Shown: positions 39,651 to 50,105, counted from the stretch's first letter. The stretch: DNA of 64,000 nucleotides from Bifidobacterium catenulatum subsp. kashiwanohense JCM 15439 = DSM 21854 (GCF_001042615.1 NZ_AP012327.1:744001-808000), one strand, 5' to 3'. A program made the numbers and translations. The notes: generated by a model from the letters alone, not told the origin.

Positions 39651-40964
39651 ATGGGACGAGTGGTCAGCTACAACGACGAAGCGTCACGATGCACGTTCTG
39701 CGGCAAAACGGAAAATCAGGTACGCAAGCTCGTTACCGGGTCGGGCGCGGCCATTTGCGACGAATGCATCGAGCTATGCGTCGACATCATTTCTGAAGAA
39801 CGTGTCAAGGATGCCCGGCTGAATACGTTGCAGTTGCCGAAACCGGCCCAGATCAGCGCCTATCTCGACAACTATGTGGTTGGGCAGGAGTCAGCCAAAC
39901 GTACGCTTTCCGTGGCCGTATACAACCATTACAAGCGCGTCAACATGGAAATGCGCGAATCCACGGAATTAAGCGATCGTGCAACCCGCGAAAACGACGA
40001 TCCGTTGGCTGGCGTGCAGGTGGCCAAATCGAATATTCTGCTGCTGGGACCTACCGGCGTGGGCAAGACGTATCTTGCGCAGACGCTGGCGAAAGTCATG
40101 AACGTGCCGTTCGTGATCGCCGACGCCACCACGCTCACCGAAGCCGGCTATGTGGGCGACGATGTGGAAACCGTGCTGCAACGCCTTATCCAAGCTGCTG
40201 ACGGCGATGTGGCGCGTGCGCAGCAGGGCATCATCTACATTGACGAAATCGACAAGATAGCGCGCAAAAGCGGCGAGAACACGTCTATTACACGCGATGT
40301 GTCAGGTGAGGGCGTGCAGCAGGCCCTGCTGAAGATTTTGGAAGGCACTGTGGCTTCCGTGCCTGTGGAAGGTTCACGCAAGCATCGAGAAATGGGAACG
40401 GTGCAGATCGACACCCGCGACATTCTGTTCATTTGCGGTGGTGCTTTCGTTGGACTCGCCGATATTGTGGCACAGCGACTGGGTGCTCGCGAAAGCGGAT
40501 TTGGTGCGGCCTGGCATGAGCGTGAGGTGCCGAAGCGTGAGCTGCTTGCCCAGGCTTCGGCCGACGATCTTGCCGATTTCGGTTTATTGCCTGAATTCAT
40601 CGGCAGATTGCCGGTGGTGAGCGTACTTGAGGAGCTTACGGAGAATGATTTGGCGCGTATTCTGGTCGAACCGGAAAATGCGCTGGTCAAGCAGTATCAG
40701 AAGCTGTTTGCGATCGATGGGGTGACGTTGACGTTCACCGAGGATGCGGTGCGGCAGATTGCAGCCACGTCGATTCGCAGGGGCACGGGAGCGCGCGGCT
40801 TGCGGTCGATTATTGAGAAGACCTTGGAAGATACGATGTTCCAGCTGCCAAGTATGACCGGCGTGTCGGAAGTGGTGGTGGATGAGGCTTCCGTCAATGG
40901 ATCTGGCACCCCGAAACTGCTGAAGGTTTCGACGGAGGAGATTCCTCGTAGACGCACCGCATAG
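39651..40964 (+). CDS. clpX: ATP-dependent Clp protease ATP-binding subunit ClpX
   Basis: A 437-residue unfoldase. The N-terminal zinc-binding domain has CTFC and CDEC pairs (about 15-42). The AAA module has Walker [15 protein letters not shown], the pore loop GYVGDD and Walker [29 protein letters not shown] is a family block. The ATG has AAAGGGGTGCGA at ideal spacing. Follows clpP2 in the actinobacterial order. Confidence 0.97.
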   Translation: MGRVVSYNDEASRCTFCGKTENQVRKLVTGSGAAICDECIELCVDIISEERVKDARLNTLQLPKPAQISAYLDNYVVGQESAKRTLSVAVYNHYKRVNMEMRESTELSDRATRENDDPLAGVQVAKSNILLLGPTGVGKTYLAQTLAKVMNVPFVIADATTLTEAGYVGDDVETVLQRLIQAADGDVARAQQGIIYIDEIDKIARKSGENTSITRDVSGEGVQQALLKILEGTVASVPVEGSRKHREMGTVQIDTRDILFICGGAFVGLADIVAQRLGARESGFGAAWHEREVPKRELLAQASADDLADFGLLPEFIGRLPVVSVLEELTENDLARILVEPENALVKQYQKLFAIDGVTLTFTEDAVRQIAATSIRRGTGARGLRSIIEKTLEDTMFQLPSMTGVSEVVVDEASVNGSGTPKLLKVSTEEIPRRRTA

Positions 40965-40970
40965 CGTGTG

Positions 40971-41069
40971 CGGCGTGTCGCATACATATTCGTAAGATTT
41001 CAGATTTCGTAGGGTTTTACGCAATTGCAATCCATATCTGAAATCCGCGGAAACAAGTGCGACACGCCG
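40971..41069. repeat. Long nested inverted repeat between clpX and the tRNAs
   Basis: Outer arms CGGCGTGTCGCA (40971-40982) and TGCGACACGCCG (41058-41069), inner arms GATTTCAGAT (40996-41005) and ATCTGAAATC (41036-41045), all exact. Begins 6 bases after the clpX stop. GATTTTG follows the outer arm. May be a terminator of unusual size or an RNA-processing signal. Confidence 0.75.
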
Positions 41070-41074
41070 AGATT

Positions 41075-41102
41075 TTGCTGCGCGGCCATTTGGGTGTATC
41101 TT
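41075..41102 (+). promoter_or_regulatory. Candidate tRNA promoter
   Basis: TTGCTG (41075-41080), 16 bases, TATCTT (41097-41102), placing the start about 22 bases before the first tRNA. Confidence 0.45.
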
Positions 41103-41130
41103 ATTCGAGTTGCCGAAAACAAGCAACGTT

Positions 41131-41204
41131 GCGCGAGTAGCCCAGCGGATTAGAGCAGCTGACTACGGATCAGCAGGTCGCAGGTTCGAATCCTGTCTCG
41201 CGCA
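41131..41204 (+). tRNA. tRNA-Arg (anticodon ACG), copy 1
   Basis: 74 bases that fold as a cloverleaf. Acceptor GCGCGAG pairs with CTCGCGC and discriminator A. The anticodon stem is GCTGA/TCAGC with loop CTACGGA, so the anticodon is ACG, read as ICG for CGU, CGC and CGA. The T loop is TTCGAAT. CCA is not encoded. Confidence 0.97.
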
Positions 41205-41245
41205 CTGACCACCAGTCATCAGGTGGTATAAAATGAGATGACGTT

Positions 41246-41319
41246 GCGCGAGTAGCCCAGCGGATTAGAGCAGCTGACTACGGATCAGCAGGTCGCAGGT
41301 TCGAATCCTGTCTCGCGCA
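41246..41319 (+). tRNA. tRNA-Arg (anticodon ACG), copy 2
   Basis: Identical to the first copy over all 74 bases. The identity extends to ACGTT before and C after, an 80-base direct repeat (41126-41205 and 41241-41320) with a 35-base spacer. Confidence 0.97.
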
Positions 41320-41323
41320 CATG

Positions 41324-41361
41324 AACCTCCCTCGCGAAATGCGGGGGAGGCTTTCTTTTTC
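41324..41361 (+). terminator. tRNA-Arg terminator
   Basis: AACCTCCCTCGC pairs with GCGGGGGAGGCT around GAAAT, then TTCTTTTTC. Confidence 0.85.
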
Positions 41362-41556
41362 TTACGGGTCTATGGTCTCGTCGAATTTATCAAAAGCTCC
41401 TATGTTGTATGCCATTTCGTATTAGGCATAGACGCTATGCGTTTACAAAGAACGCCAAGACCTTTCGGTACACTGGATAGGGCGTTTTCATGCATGTTTT
41501 CTCATGCGTCGTTTACCATGTGGCTGAACGATATCGGCCGCAAGACAAGGAGCATA

Positions 41557-42927
41557 ATGACCGCATCGAAGAGGGGAACCTGGGCAACTATTCGGCGTAT
41601 CGCCGCTTCCGATCGCATATCGGGTTTGATTATGCTCGGTTTCGCACTCGCCGGTCTGCTGCTTGCGAACCTGCCATTCACGGCACATGAGTTCGAAGAG
41701 CTGGAGAACTTCCGCATCGCCATTCCTTACACCAATATCGACATGGGATTGGGCCACTGGGTGCAGGATGGTTTGCTGACGGTGTTCTTCCTGACCGTTG
41801 GGCTAGAGCTGAAGCAGGAACTTACTACTGGCTCGCTGTCGAATCCCAAGGCGGCTGCGGTGCCGATGCTGTGTGCGGTCGGTGGCATGATGGCCCCGCC
41901 GGTGCTATTCCTATTAACGCTGTTCCTGTTCTCTGGTTTCGGTTCTGATCCGCTAGTCATCGCTTCCGGAACGAGCTTTACATTTGGCGAGATGTCCCAC
42001 GGTTGGGCGGTTCCTACAGCTACGGATATCGCGTTCTCGCTGGCTGTGCTCGCCTTGTTCGCCAAGGCGTTGCCAGGCTCCATTCGCGCGTTCCTGATGA
42101 CATTGGCTACGGTGGACGATCTGCTTGCCATCATTTTGATCGCGGTGTTCTTCTCTTCGGTGAACGCATGGTACTGGTTCGTCGGCATCGCCGTGTGCGC
42201 GGTCGTATGGTATTTCCTCGTGCGTATGCGCAAAGTGCCATGGTTTGCCGTGGCCATCGTCGGTATTTTGGCTTGGGTGATGATGTTTGAAGCTGGTGTG
42301 CATCCCACTCTGGCTGGCGTGTTGGTAGGTCTGCTTACTCCCGCGCATGAATGCTACGGCGAAAAGACTCCACGCGCCGAACGCTATGCGGACAAGCTGC
42401 AACCGTTTTCCGCGTTGTTGGCCTTGCCGATTTTCGCGCTGTTCGCCACAGGCGTGCATTTTGAATCGTTGACTTTGGCGCTGTTCGTTTCGCCAGTCGT
42501 TGTCGCCGTCATGGTGGCGTTGGTGATCGGCAAGCCTTTAGGCATCATGATCACGGCCTGGCTTTCCACGCATGTGGCTGGATTGAAGATGGCCAAGGGT
42601 CTGCGTGTGCGTGACATGTTCCCCGCAGCTTGCGCTTGCGGCATTGGTTTCACCGTGTCGTTCCTGATCTCCTCGCTCGCATATAAGGATGCCGAATTGT
42701 CTGCGGAGGCACGCTTTGGCGTGCTTGTTGGCTCCATGGTCGCAGCGGTGATTTCTGGTATTTTGTTGAGCCGTCAATCCAAGAAGTTCGAACTGACCGC
42801 TGCCGCATCGTCGAAACATAAGCATCATACTGCCGACGAGGACGCTGCCGGGGAAGTGGAATCTGTGCTTGAAGATGGCACCGTTGTGGTCAGCCAGATG
42901 ATCAACACACATCCAAAGGTCAAATAA
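41557..42927 (+). CDS. nhaA: Na+/H+ antiporter NhaA
   Basis: A 456-residue antiporter in the cytoplasmic membrane that expels sodium using the proton gradient. The paired Asp of the ion site are D187-D188 (TVDDLLAII). Other family blocks are FFLTVGLELKQELT, WAVPTATDIAFSLAVLAL and MGLGHWVQDGLLTVFF. A hydrophilic C-terminal tail of about 60 residues (KHKHHTADEDAAGE) is added. ATG with strong ribosome site AAGGAGCAT. About 230 bases separate it from the tRNAs. Confidence 0.96.
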   Translation: MTASKRGTWATIRRIAASDRISGLIMLGFALAGLLLANLPFTAHEFEELENFRIAIPYTNIDMGLGHWVQDGLLTVFFLTVGLELKQELTTGSLSNPKAAAVPMLCAVGGMMAPPVLFLLTLFLFSGFGSDPLVIASGTSFTFGEMSHGWAVPTATDIAFSLAVLALFAKALPGSIRAFLMTLATVDDLLAIILIAVFFSSVNAWYWFVGIAVCAVVWYFLVRMRKVPWFAVAIVGILAWVMMFEAGVHPTLAGVLVGLLTPAHECYGEKTPRAERYADKLQPFSALLALPIFALFATGVHFESLTLALFVSPVVVAVMVALVIGKPLGIMITAWLSTHVAGLKMAKGLRVRDMFPAACACGIGFTVSFLISSLAYKDAELSAEARFGVLVGSMVAAVISGILLSRQSKKFELTAAASSKHKHHTADEDAAGEVESVLEDGTVVVSQMINTHPKVK

Positions 42928-42967
42928 CGACGTTCCGGCTATGGCATTCCGCGCCATATGCCAGACA

Positions 42968-43015
42968 CGCAAAAAGCCGACGCTTATCACATATCGTGAG
43001 CGTCGGCTTTTTGCG
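42968..43015. terminator. Bidirectional terminator nhaA / methyltransferase
   Basis: The 17-base arms CGCAAAAAGCCGACGCT (42968-42984) and AGCGTCGGCTTTTTGCG (42999-43015) are exact complements. An A run on one side and T run on the other serve both converging genes. Confidence 0.93.
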
Positions 43016-43048
43016 TAAGGAAACGGTAGGCCGATGGGAACGGCCATA

Positions 43049-43720
43049 CTAGCGTTTGACCGCTACGAGCAGACCTGTACCGGTCGGAGTGAGCGCGGTG
43101 ATGAAACGTTCATCGGATTCCACGGTTTCCAGCAGGGTACGCATGGCAATGGATTTGGCGTCGCGGTTGGCGGGATTCAATACGCCACCTGCGGAAGTCG
43201 CAGCGTCGAAAGCGAGCACATCCGTGAATACGATCACACCATGCTTCTTCAGCAGGCGGGGAGCCTGCTCAAAAGAGGCAGCATAATTTTCGGCATCGCC
43301 GGCAACAACGATCAAATCATATGTTTCGGCGTTCAAACGCGGCAGAAACACGTTGACAGGAGCATTCACCGCACGAAGCGTGGTCTGCGTCTCGTCGGAG
43401 AGACGATTGAACAACGTGCGAATCAGCGCAATGCCTTGGGAAGAGGAATCGACCGCGGTAAGCTGTCCCTTGTTATCCAAACCATTGACAAGCTGCAACG
43501 TTTCCACTACGGAACCGGTGCCGACGGCAATCACTGACGACGCATCCACCATATGCACCAGCATGCGCAACAACTCCGCCTGTGCCGCGGAACCCTGTGG
43601 AATGCCTGCTTCTTCGGCGTGGGTACGAATGGCGTTCAGATTGGTCGACTGACGTGAGAACGCATGATCTTCAACGTATTCCCAAGACTTGGCGAGATTG
43701 GTGTACGACGTTCTATCCAT
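43049..43720 (-). CDS. SAM-dependent O-methyltransferase family protein
   Basis: A 223-residue class I methyltransferase of the catechol O-methyltransferase-like (family 3) type. The SAM-binding motif I is SVIAVGTGSVVETLQL, an acidic residue follows in TAVDSSS, and motif II/III is YDLIVVAGD. VFTDVLAF is the metal-region strand, though the second acidic position is less clear. The third gene of the sdhA-sdhB unit, starting 4 bases after sdhB. Target molecule unknown. Confidence 0.82.
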   Translation of the reverse strand: MDRTSYTNLAKSWEYVEDHAFSRQSTNLNAIRTHAEEAGIPQGSAAQAELLRMLVHMVDASSVIAVGTGSVVETLQLVNGLDNKGQLTAVDSSSQGIALIRTLFNRLSDETQTTLRAVNAPVNVFLPRLNAETYDLIVVAGDAENYAASFEQAPRLLKKHGVIVFTDVLAFDAATSAGGVLNPANRDAKSIAMRTLLETVESDERFITALTPTGTGLLVAVKR

Positions 43721-43724
43721 GGGT

Positions 43725-44663
43725 TCAGCGTTCCTTGACTTGGGCGATCAGTTGCCAGATTTCCTCGCCGACGTCGATGCCACGTGGACATTCGCGGGTG
43801 CAGGCGCGAACCGACTGACATGCTGCGATACCGTCCGCGGAATCAATGGCATCCATACGAGCATTCGCCTGACCATCTCGCGAATCATTGATGAAGCGGG
43901 ACGCGGTAATCAACGCCGCTGGACCGATGAACGCCTCGCCTCCAGCGTACACTGGGCAGCTTCCTTCGCAAGTGCCGCAAGCAATGCAATTGGTGAGCAG
44001 CTCATATTTGGCAAGCTGCTGAGGATTCTGCAGATATTCGAAAGCATTGATTTTTCCGTCTTTGGTGGTGGCTAATTCGTTATTGGCCTGCAAATACGGC
44101 TTAAGCTTCCTGATTTGATCGAGCATCTGATCGATATCAGCAATCAGATCACGCTGCACGGGGAAACCCGGCAGGGGAGCGAGCTCGATCACGCCAAGAT
44201 CGCCTGAAGAAACGGAAACGGCGTCATCTGCAAGCGACGCATCTGCGTTTCCGGTATGGCGGAATCCTTCATTGTCCACTAATACGGTATTCGGCTGCTT
44301 GGCCCAATCCTTGATGGAAGCGGTGCACAGTAGCGTCGGCGTGCCATTGATGGACACCGCGTCGGAGCCACACATGCCATGACCGCAGGAATAGCGGAAC
44401 GCCAAAGTCGGATCGACGGTTCGCTTGATTTTCAACAGGCAATCAAGCACCGTGTCTTCCGGGCGCACATGCAACGTGTAATCCTGCACCCACTGCTTGC
44501 CGCGGGGACGGCGACGCGCCGACGCGCCGGAATCTCCGAACGGAGAGCTTTTCCTGGCGAACGGGGAGCCCCCGCGTTCGCGGTCGCGGGCACGTTCGGG
44601 GCGCGGGGTGAACCTATTGACCCGCAACGTCACCGTGTTCATGCCGTTTTCCATGCCGCTCAT
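43725..44663 (-). CDS. sdhB: Succinate dehydrogenase/fumarate reductase iron-sulfur subunit
   Basis: A 312-residue electron-carrying subunit. The [2Fe-2S] cysteines are in YSCGHGMCGSD and TLLC. The [4Fe-4S] and [3Fe-4S] sites are in CIACGTCEGSCP and CQSVRACTRECPRGID. Residues about 20-57 form an Arg-, Ser- and Gly-rich insertion between the first strand VTLRVNRF and the normal continuation QDYTLHV. Most relatives have only a short loop there. Good ribosome site (AAAGGCGAGTAG). It passes electrons between SdhA and an unknown partner. Confidence 0.95.
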   Translation of the reverse strand: MSGMENGMNTVTLRVNRFTPRPERARDRERGGSPFARKSSPFGDSGASARRRPRGKQWVQDYTLHVRPEDTVLDCLLKIKRTVDPTLAFRYSCGHGMCGSDAVSINGTPTLLCTASIKDWAKQPNTVLVDNEGFRHTGNADASLADDAVSVSSGDLGVIELAPLPGFPVQRDLIADIDQMLDQIRKLKPYLQANNELATTKDGKINAFEYLQNPQQLAKYELLTNCIACGTCEGSCPVYAGGEAFIGPAALITASRFINDSRDGQANARMDAIDSADGIAACQSVRACTRECPRGIDVGEEIWQLIAQVKER

Positions 44664-44722
44664 CTACTCGCCTTTCCAATAAAAACCGACAACAAGTTTG
44701 CCATACACCGTGCCCAGAGGGC

Positions 44723-46585
44723 TCAGTACTCACGGGCCTTTGGCGGCATGTTCACAATATGTACCGGCTGCCAGGAGATTCGTCCGGAAACATCCACCAT
44801 GGAATGCGCAAGGAAGTGTTCGTCATCACGTTCCGGGAAGTCGAGACGTTTCAATGAACCGCGGGACTCATGGCGAGCGTCGGACGCCGTGAGCACGGCC
44901 GAACCAAGCTCAAGCAAATGTTGCACCTCCCAGATGGCGGTGATCTCCTGATTGAACGTGGCGGAATCGGAATGCGCATGCAAAACCTGGGCACGGGCTT
45001 CCAGATCGCTACGCAATACGGATTGCGCCTGCTCGATGCTGTTCGCATCGCAGCGCACGGCGACCGCTTTTTCCATAACGGATCCCAAATCGGCCATAAG
45101 TTGGTATGGATTATCTGAAGCGTGCTCGTCGTCTTCAGGAAGCTGCGTCAGAAGATCTTTCAATTCAGAGGAACGCGCATCGGCGGCCTGCTGCACATTG
45201 TCTGTTTCATCTTCGGCATCTTGATCGGCTTCGGCTATCGGATCATTCACCGGAGCGGCGGCGATACGCTCCGCAAGCGCCTTGCCGGAACGAGTGCCGA
45301 ACAGGCAGGCATCCAGCAGGGAGTTGCCGCCAAGACGGTTCGCGCCGTGCACGGATACGCACGAGCATTCGCCGGCTGCGAACAGGCCGTCAACGATGGC
45401 GCGTTCGCCGTCAATCCAACGGTACACTTCGCCGTTGGTGGTGATCGGAATGCCGCCCATGGTGTAGTGTGCGGTCGGTTTGACCGGCACATAATCCTTG
45501 GTCGGGTCAAGATCGGCGTACTTTTCGATTGTTTCCACCACCTGGGGCAGCACTTCATGCATATGGTCGGCATCAATGCCGGTCATATCGAGCCACACGC
45601 AATCCTTCGGGCCATCTGGATCTTTCGGATCCGCCACGCCACGTCCGGCGTCGATTTCAGCGGTGATGGAGCGGCTGACCACGTCTCGCGCGGCCAGATC
45701 GGCGTGCCCGGGAGCATACTTTTCCATGAAGGCCTCACCATCGGCGTTACGGAGCACGCCACCTTCCGCGCGGGCTGCTTCCGACAGCAGAATGCCGGTA
45801 TGTGCCAAACCGGTCGGGTGGAATTGCACGAATTCGCTGTCTTCCAGCTGCAGTCCGGCATGTAGTGCGAGCGCCATGCCGTCGCCGGTCAGATCCCACG
45901 AATTGGATGTGGTGTGGAACAGGCGGCCTGCGCCTCCGGTGGCCAGAAGCACGTTGCGCGCATGAATGGCGCGCACTTGACCCTTATGGGTGTCGAACGC
46001 CACCACGCCTTCGGCTTTGGTGCCATCCTCGGAGACCACCAGATCGGTCACATACCATTCTTCTGCGAATTCGACGCCTTCTGCCACGCACTGCTGCCAC
46101 AGCGAGAAGAGGATCTGATGGCCGATGCGGTCTGCGGCGTATGCGGCTCGGCGAACCGGTTCCTTGCCGAAATCCTTGGTATGCCCGCCGAAACGACGCT
46201 GTGCGATGTGCCCGTCTTCGGTGCGGGAGAACGCCACGCCGGCATGTTCCAGTTCGATGACCGTTGCCGGAGCCTCTTGCGCGAACAGTTCGGCCGCATC
46301 CTGATCGACCAGCCAATCGCCGCCCTTGACAGTGTCGTAGTAGTGCCAATGCCAATCGTCGTGTTCGACATTGCCGAGGCTGGCCGCGATGCCGCCTTCT
46401 GCGGAACCGGTGTGCGATCGTAACGGCTGGAGTTTGGAAATCACCAGAATATTCGGTTCGATGCCGGTTTCCTTCAGCTCTTGCATCTGTTCGCTTCGCA
46501 ACATTCCTAACGCTGCGGAAAGACCTGCCGCTCCTGCGCCGACGATTACTGCATCATACATATCTTCAACATGCTTCGGACTCAT
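44723..46585 (-). CDS. sdhA: Succinate dehydrogenase/fumarate reductase flavoprotein subunit
   Basis: A 620-residue catalytic subunit that interconverts succinate and fumarate. The FAD-binding [12 protein letters not shown] begins at residue 17, the FAD-linking His is in SHTGSAEGG, the fumarate site is in HPTGL and the R/H-rich ARDVVSRSI, and HYTMGGIPI plus [14 protein letters not shown] close the active site. An acidic insertion (about 535-560) precedes the C-terminal domain. ATG 46585 was chosen; ATG 46561 is also possible. No sdhC/sdhD follows sdhB, so membrane attachment is unclear. Fermentative bifidobacteria would more likely use it as fumarate reductase. Confidence 0.94.
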   Translation of the reverse strand: MSPKHVEDMYDAVIVGAGAAGLSAALGMLRSEQMQELKETGIEPNILVISKLQPLRSHTGSAEGGIAASLGNVEHDDWHWHYYDTVKGGDWLVDQDAAELFAQEAPATVIELEHAGVAFSRTEDGHIAQRRFGGHTKDFGKEPVRRAAYAADRIGHQILFSLWQQCVAEGVEFAEEWYVTDLVVSEDGTKAEGVVAFDTHKGQVRAIHARNVLLATGGAGRLFHTTSNSWDLTGDGMALALHAGLQLEDSEFVQFHPTGLAHTGILLSEAARAEGGVLRNADGEAFMEKYAPGHADLAARDVVSRSITAEIDAGRGVADPKDPDGPKDCVWLDMTGIDADHMHEVLPQVVETIEKYADLDPTKDYVPVKPTAHYTMGGIPITTNGEVYRWIDGERAIVDGLFAAGECSCVSVHGANRLGGNSLLDACLFGTRSGKALAERIAAAPVNDPIAEADQDAEDETDNVQQAADARSSELKDLLTQLPEDDEHASDNPYQLMADLGSVMEKAVAVRCDANSIEQAQSVLRSDLEARAQVLHAHSDSATFNQEITAIWEVQHLLELGSAVLTASDARHESRGSLKRLDFPERDDEHFLAHSMVDVSGRISWQPVHIVNMPPKAREY

Positions 46586-46709
46586 ACCAACGATTTTCGC
46601 ACAAGGTGTGACCTCGCTGCGGTTCGTTGGATGACGGGCATGTTGTCGTATGCGGGTTTTCACATGTTCTTGCGTGTTTGTTCGTCGGTGGCTGTGACGA
46701 TTGGCGGTG

Positions 46710-48077
46710 TCAGTTGCATTGTTGCGCGGTGTTTGCGTTGATGATGGTGATGTTGCCGTGTTGTGTGCTGATGAGCCCGTTGAGTTCCAATACACCGAGT
46801 TCCAATACGATTCGTGAGATCGGATATTCTTCGGGATTGGTCTCTGCCAGTATGGCGAGCAGCCCGTCAGTGGAGACGTGGCCATATTTCGCGTCGCATT
46901 TTCGTATGGCTTTCAATATGGTTCTGGTGGTGTCGTCTGATTCCGGCAGGACGTCGTCGGCTGGTTCTTCCGTCTGTTCGTCGTCTATGACGACTGGTTG
47001 CGGGCGGTGCGAAGCATGACAGAATTCATCGATGTCGGTCAGTGAGCAGATGATGTTTGCTCGTCCTTCTTGAATGAGCCGGTTGCAGCCCGTGTTGTGT
47101 GGCATGGTCACGTCTCCTGGCACCGCGAATACGCGGCGGTTGAGTTCGTCGGCCCATCCCGCGGTGTTAAGCGCGCCTGAACGTGCGCGCGCCTGGGCGA
47201 CGATGAGGCTGGAAGACAAGGCCGCTATCAGACGGTTTCTAATGAGGAATCGTCTGGCTTCCGGAGCGGTTCCTGGGCACAGTTCCGAGATCAGAGCGCC
47301 AGAGTGGCTGATGATGGTTTCAAAAAGACGTTCGTTGCTTTTCGGCCCGATATGGTTGAGGCCTCCGGCGAATACCGCGACGGTGCGGCCTGCGAGGGGA
47401 GCCCCGATTTCGTCCATGGCTTGGATGGCACCCCAGTGGGCTACCGCATCGGTGCCCAAGGCGCCCCCGGATACTATGAGGTGCCCGGCACGGGCTGCCT
47501 GTTTGGCGAGCTCATGTGCACTCTGCCTTCCGTATTCGCTCACTCCGCGTGACCCGACGACGCCGATCGGTTCCGGACATGACACCAATGCTTGCGGGTT
47601 GCCTTGCCCCCAGAGACATAATGGGGCAGCCCAGTCCGTATACATGGTGAGGTCGGCGAGCTGCGAAGGCCAGCAGGGATGGTGTGGTGCGACGATCCAC
47701 TGTGTGCCCCCTACTGTGAACCAGTCCTTGAGCTCATCGGGATCGGTGCTGGGCAGCGTGGTCAAACGATGCTGCCAGGAGACCATCGCACCATGGAATG
47801 AGGCCATACCTCGGGAGTTGATGCTGCGCCCCCAACGCGTGATGCCGTTAATGAACGCCGCATCCAGGGTTTTGCAAGCGGCTGTAGTCACGTTTTCATG
47901 ATTGCCTGGCCCGCTGTCGGCGAGTAGTTGCAAGGTGTGCGTGGCTGATCCGATGCCTTTGATCAGCGCGTACATCATCGCGTCGGCGCTGTCCAGACAG
48001 TAGGTGAGCACCGCACGTGCCAGGGTCTCGTCGTCGATGGCGGTTGTGTTGCCGTTCGTATTCGTATTTTCGTTCAT
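46710..48077 (-). CDS. dprA: DNA-processing protein DprA
   Basis: A 455-residue protein that loads RecA on incoming single-stranded DNA. The Rossmann-like domain has [16 protein letters not shown], the [15 protein letters not shown] phosphate loop and the [11 protein letters not shown] stretch ([23 protein letters not shown]). A C-terminal winged helix follows (about 380-440). The ATG overlaps the comM stop (ATGA), so the two are coupled. Third gene of yraN-comM-dprA. Confidence 0.95.
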   Translation of the reverse strand: MNENTNTNGNTTAIDDETLARAVLTYCLDSADAMMYALIKGIGSATHTLQLLADSGPGNHENVTTAACKTLDAAFINGITRWGRSINSRGMASFHGAMVSWQHRLTTLPSTDPDELKDWFTVGGTQWIVAPHHPCWPSQLADLTMYTDWAAPLCLWGQGNPQALVSCPEPIGVVGSRGVSEYGRQSAHELAKQAARAGHLIVSGGALGTDAVAHWGAIQAMDEIGAPLAGRTVAVFAGGLNHIGPKSNERLFETIISHSGALISELCPGTAPEARRFLIRNRLIAALSSSLIVAQARARSGALNTAGWADELNRRVFAVPGDVTMPHNTGCNRLIQEGRANIICSLTDIDEFCHASHRPQPVVIDDEQTEEPADDVLPESDDTTRTILKAIRKCDAKYGHVSTDGLLAILAETNPEEYPISRIVLELGVLELNGLISTQHGNITIINANTAQQCN

Positions 48078-49603
48078 GTCAACTTCGTTCTCATGGAGAT
48101 TCCCTGCATCATCTCTTCCGGTCCCGGAGAGGTTTTGCCTGATAGGTCGGCCAGAGTCCATGCGAGCCGCATGGCACGGTCAGCCCCTCTGAGGCTGAGC
48201 CGCTCACTGGCCAACGCATGGTTCACCAGTTCGATGGCTTTTGTGGACGTGTTGGCGCGAAGCCATGTTCCGGTGGCCTGCGCATTGCAAACCCACCCGA
48301 ATTCACGAAAACGTTCCTGCGCGGTTTGCCTTGCTACGATGACCCGCAGGCGAATGGCATGGCTGGATTCGCCGGAAGGAGACATTCCCGGATTGATTCG
48401 TTCCACGGGAGGCACTTCGATTTGAATGTCGATGCGGTCGAGGATCGGCCCGGACAGCCGGCTGAAGTATTTGATACGGTCTTTTTCCTTGCATGTGCAG
48501 CGCTCGCCATTGCCATAGGCGTAACCGCAGGGGCAGGGATTGGCCGCCATGATCAGTTGGAATCTCGCTGGATAGTAGGTGGTGCCTTTCGCGCGCGATA
48601 TTGCCACGTACCCGGATTCTAAGGGTTCGCGCAATGTTTGCAGGGTGCGTGCCGAGAATTCGGGTGCCTCGTCCATGAACAGAATGCCTCGGTGCGCTCG
48701 TGTGATCGCGCCTGGCTGCGCCAGCCCTGCGCCACCGCCGACCAGGGATGCGGTGGATGCGGTATGGTGCGGTGCTTCGAATGGTGGAATGTCACTGATG
48801 CCATAGCTGGGCAATGTGCCGCATAAGGAGCGGATCGATGCGACTTCCAGCTGTTCCGATTCGCTTAACGGGCTCATAACGCCGGGAATGCGAGAAGCAA
48901 GCATGGTTTTGCCGGTGCCGGGAGGGCCGGTCATCATCAGATGGTGCCCGCCTGCGGCCGCCACTTCCAACGCCCATTTGGCCGTTTCCTGCCCCATGAC
49001 CTCATTCATGTCTCCCGGAGGAGGGCATGTCGACATGGTGTCGTCGTTGGGGTTCACGTCCCTGATCAGGTCGGCAATCTCGTACTTCGCGGTGCCTCCC
49101 ATCAGTTCGATCAATTCGCCCACATGGCGCACACCGATGGCGTTGACGTCGGGCACGAGGGCGGCTTCGTCCAGATTGGCATGCGGCACGATTACCTTGC
49201 AGACGCCTTGATCGCGTGCATGCAGCAGAATCGGCAGCAGTCCGTTGACGGGAAGCACCGTGCCGTCGAGATTCACTTCCCCGAGCACGACGGTGTCGTT
49301 CAGGCAATCGTGGGGTATCGTTCCGGATGCGCTGAGCACGCTTGCTGCTATCGCCAGATCATGAGAGGAACCGCGTTTGGGCATGGATGCCGGCGAAAGA
49401 TTGACCGTGACCCGTGTCTCCGGCCATTTTGCGCCGCTGGCTTGGCATGCTGATTTGACACGTTCCCTCGCTTCGGAAAGCGAGGTGTCGGGAAGTCCGA
49501 TGATGGAGAAGTAAGGAAGTCCGGGGGAAACGAACGCCTGAATTTGGATGATGAAGGCTTTCAATCCGATCAGTCCCACGGAAAGTGCGCTGCCGATGGC
49601 CAT
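48074..49603 (-). CDS. comM: ComM/YifB-family AAA ATPase (Mg chelatase-like)
   Basis: A 509-residue ring helicase implicated in branch migration during natural transformation. The N-terminal S5-like domain contains PYFSIIGLPDTSLSEARERV. The AAA domain has MTGPPGTGKTMLA and the LFMDEAPEF Walker B. A zinc-like CPCG..GERCTC segment and the C-terminal FSRLSGPILDRIDIQIEV block follow. Both ends overlap neighbours (ATGA with yraN and dprA). Confidence 0.95.
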   Translation of the reverse strand: MAIGSALSVGLIGLKAFIIQIQAFVSPGLPYFSIIGLPDTSLSEARERVKSACQASGAKWPETRVTVNLSPASMPKRGSSHDLAIAASVLSASGTIPHDCLNDTVVLGEVNLDGTVLPVNGLLPILLHARDQGVCKVIVPHANLDEAALVPDVNAIGVRHVGELIELMGGTAKYEIADLIRDVNPNDDTMSTCPPPGDMNEVMGQETAKWALEVAAAGGHHLMMTGPPGTGKTMLASRIPGVMSPLSESEQLEVASIRSLCGTLPSYGISDIPPFEAPHHTASTASLVGGGAGLAQPGAITRAHRGILFMDEAPEFSARTLQTLREPLESGYVAISRAKGTTYYPARFQLIMAANPCPCGYAYGNGERCTCKEKDRIKYFSRLSGPILDRIDIQIEVPPVERINPGMSPSGESSHAIRLRVIVARQTAQERFREFGWVCNAQATGTWLRANTSTKAIELVNHALASERLSLRGADRAMRLAWTLADLSGKTSPGPEEMMQGISMRTKLT

Positions 49604-50055
49604 CAGAACGCTCCTTCAATATGGTGTACAAGCGGCTTGCCGTCACGTACGATGACGGTGATGACGTCGAAGCGTACGCCGTTGTGTGGTGTGCGATGGT
49701 CGCTGTCCGACAGCCACTGCACGGCCGCGTGGCGCAGGTTGATCTGCTTGGATGACGTTACGGCTTCCTGCGGAGTGCCGTAGCGGAGCGTCCGTCTGGT
49801 TTTGACTTCGACGAAGACGATGATTCCCGCATCGTCGCGTGAGACGATGTCAAGTTCGCCATACCGGCAGTGCCAATTGCGGTCGAGCGTCTGCCAGCCT
49901 TGGCTTTCCAGCCATGCGGCCGCATATTGTTCGCCAAGTTCGCCGAGCTGCCGTGCGCACAGACTGCCATCATGCAATCGCTGTGCGATGGAATCAAGAA
50001 GCTGTTCCGAACGCTGCGTTGCGGTCGGAACGTCATGTGTTGTGTTGCCGTTCAT
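49603..50055 (-). CDS. yraN: YraN-family putative endonuclease
   Basis: A 150-residue member of the UPF0102 family. The PD-(D/E)XK-like core is [28 protein letters not shown], and IVFVEVKTR with the E and K of a nuclease site. [13 protein letters not shown] follows. The first 35 residues are variable. It is first in the conserved yraN-comM-dprA operon and may process DNA in recombination or transformation; activity is not proven in most species. Confidence 0.92.
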   Translation of the reverse strand: MNGNTTHDVPTATQRSEQLLDSIAQRLHDGSLCARQLGELGEQYAAAWLESQGWQTLDRNWHCRYGELDIVSRDDAGIIVFVEVKTRRTLRYGTPQEAVTSSKQINLRHAAVQWLSDSDHRTPHNGVRFDVITVIVRDGKPLVHHIEGAF

Positions 50056-50105
50056 GGTTCAAGTCCAGCAGAAAGAACCGGCGTGAAGCAAGCGTGAACG
50101 GCAAA

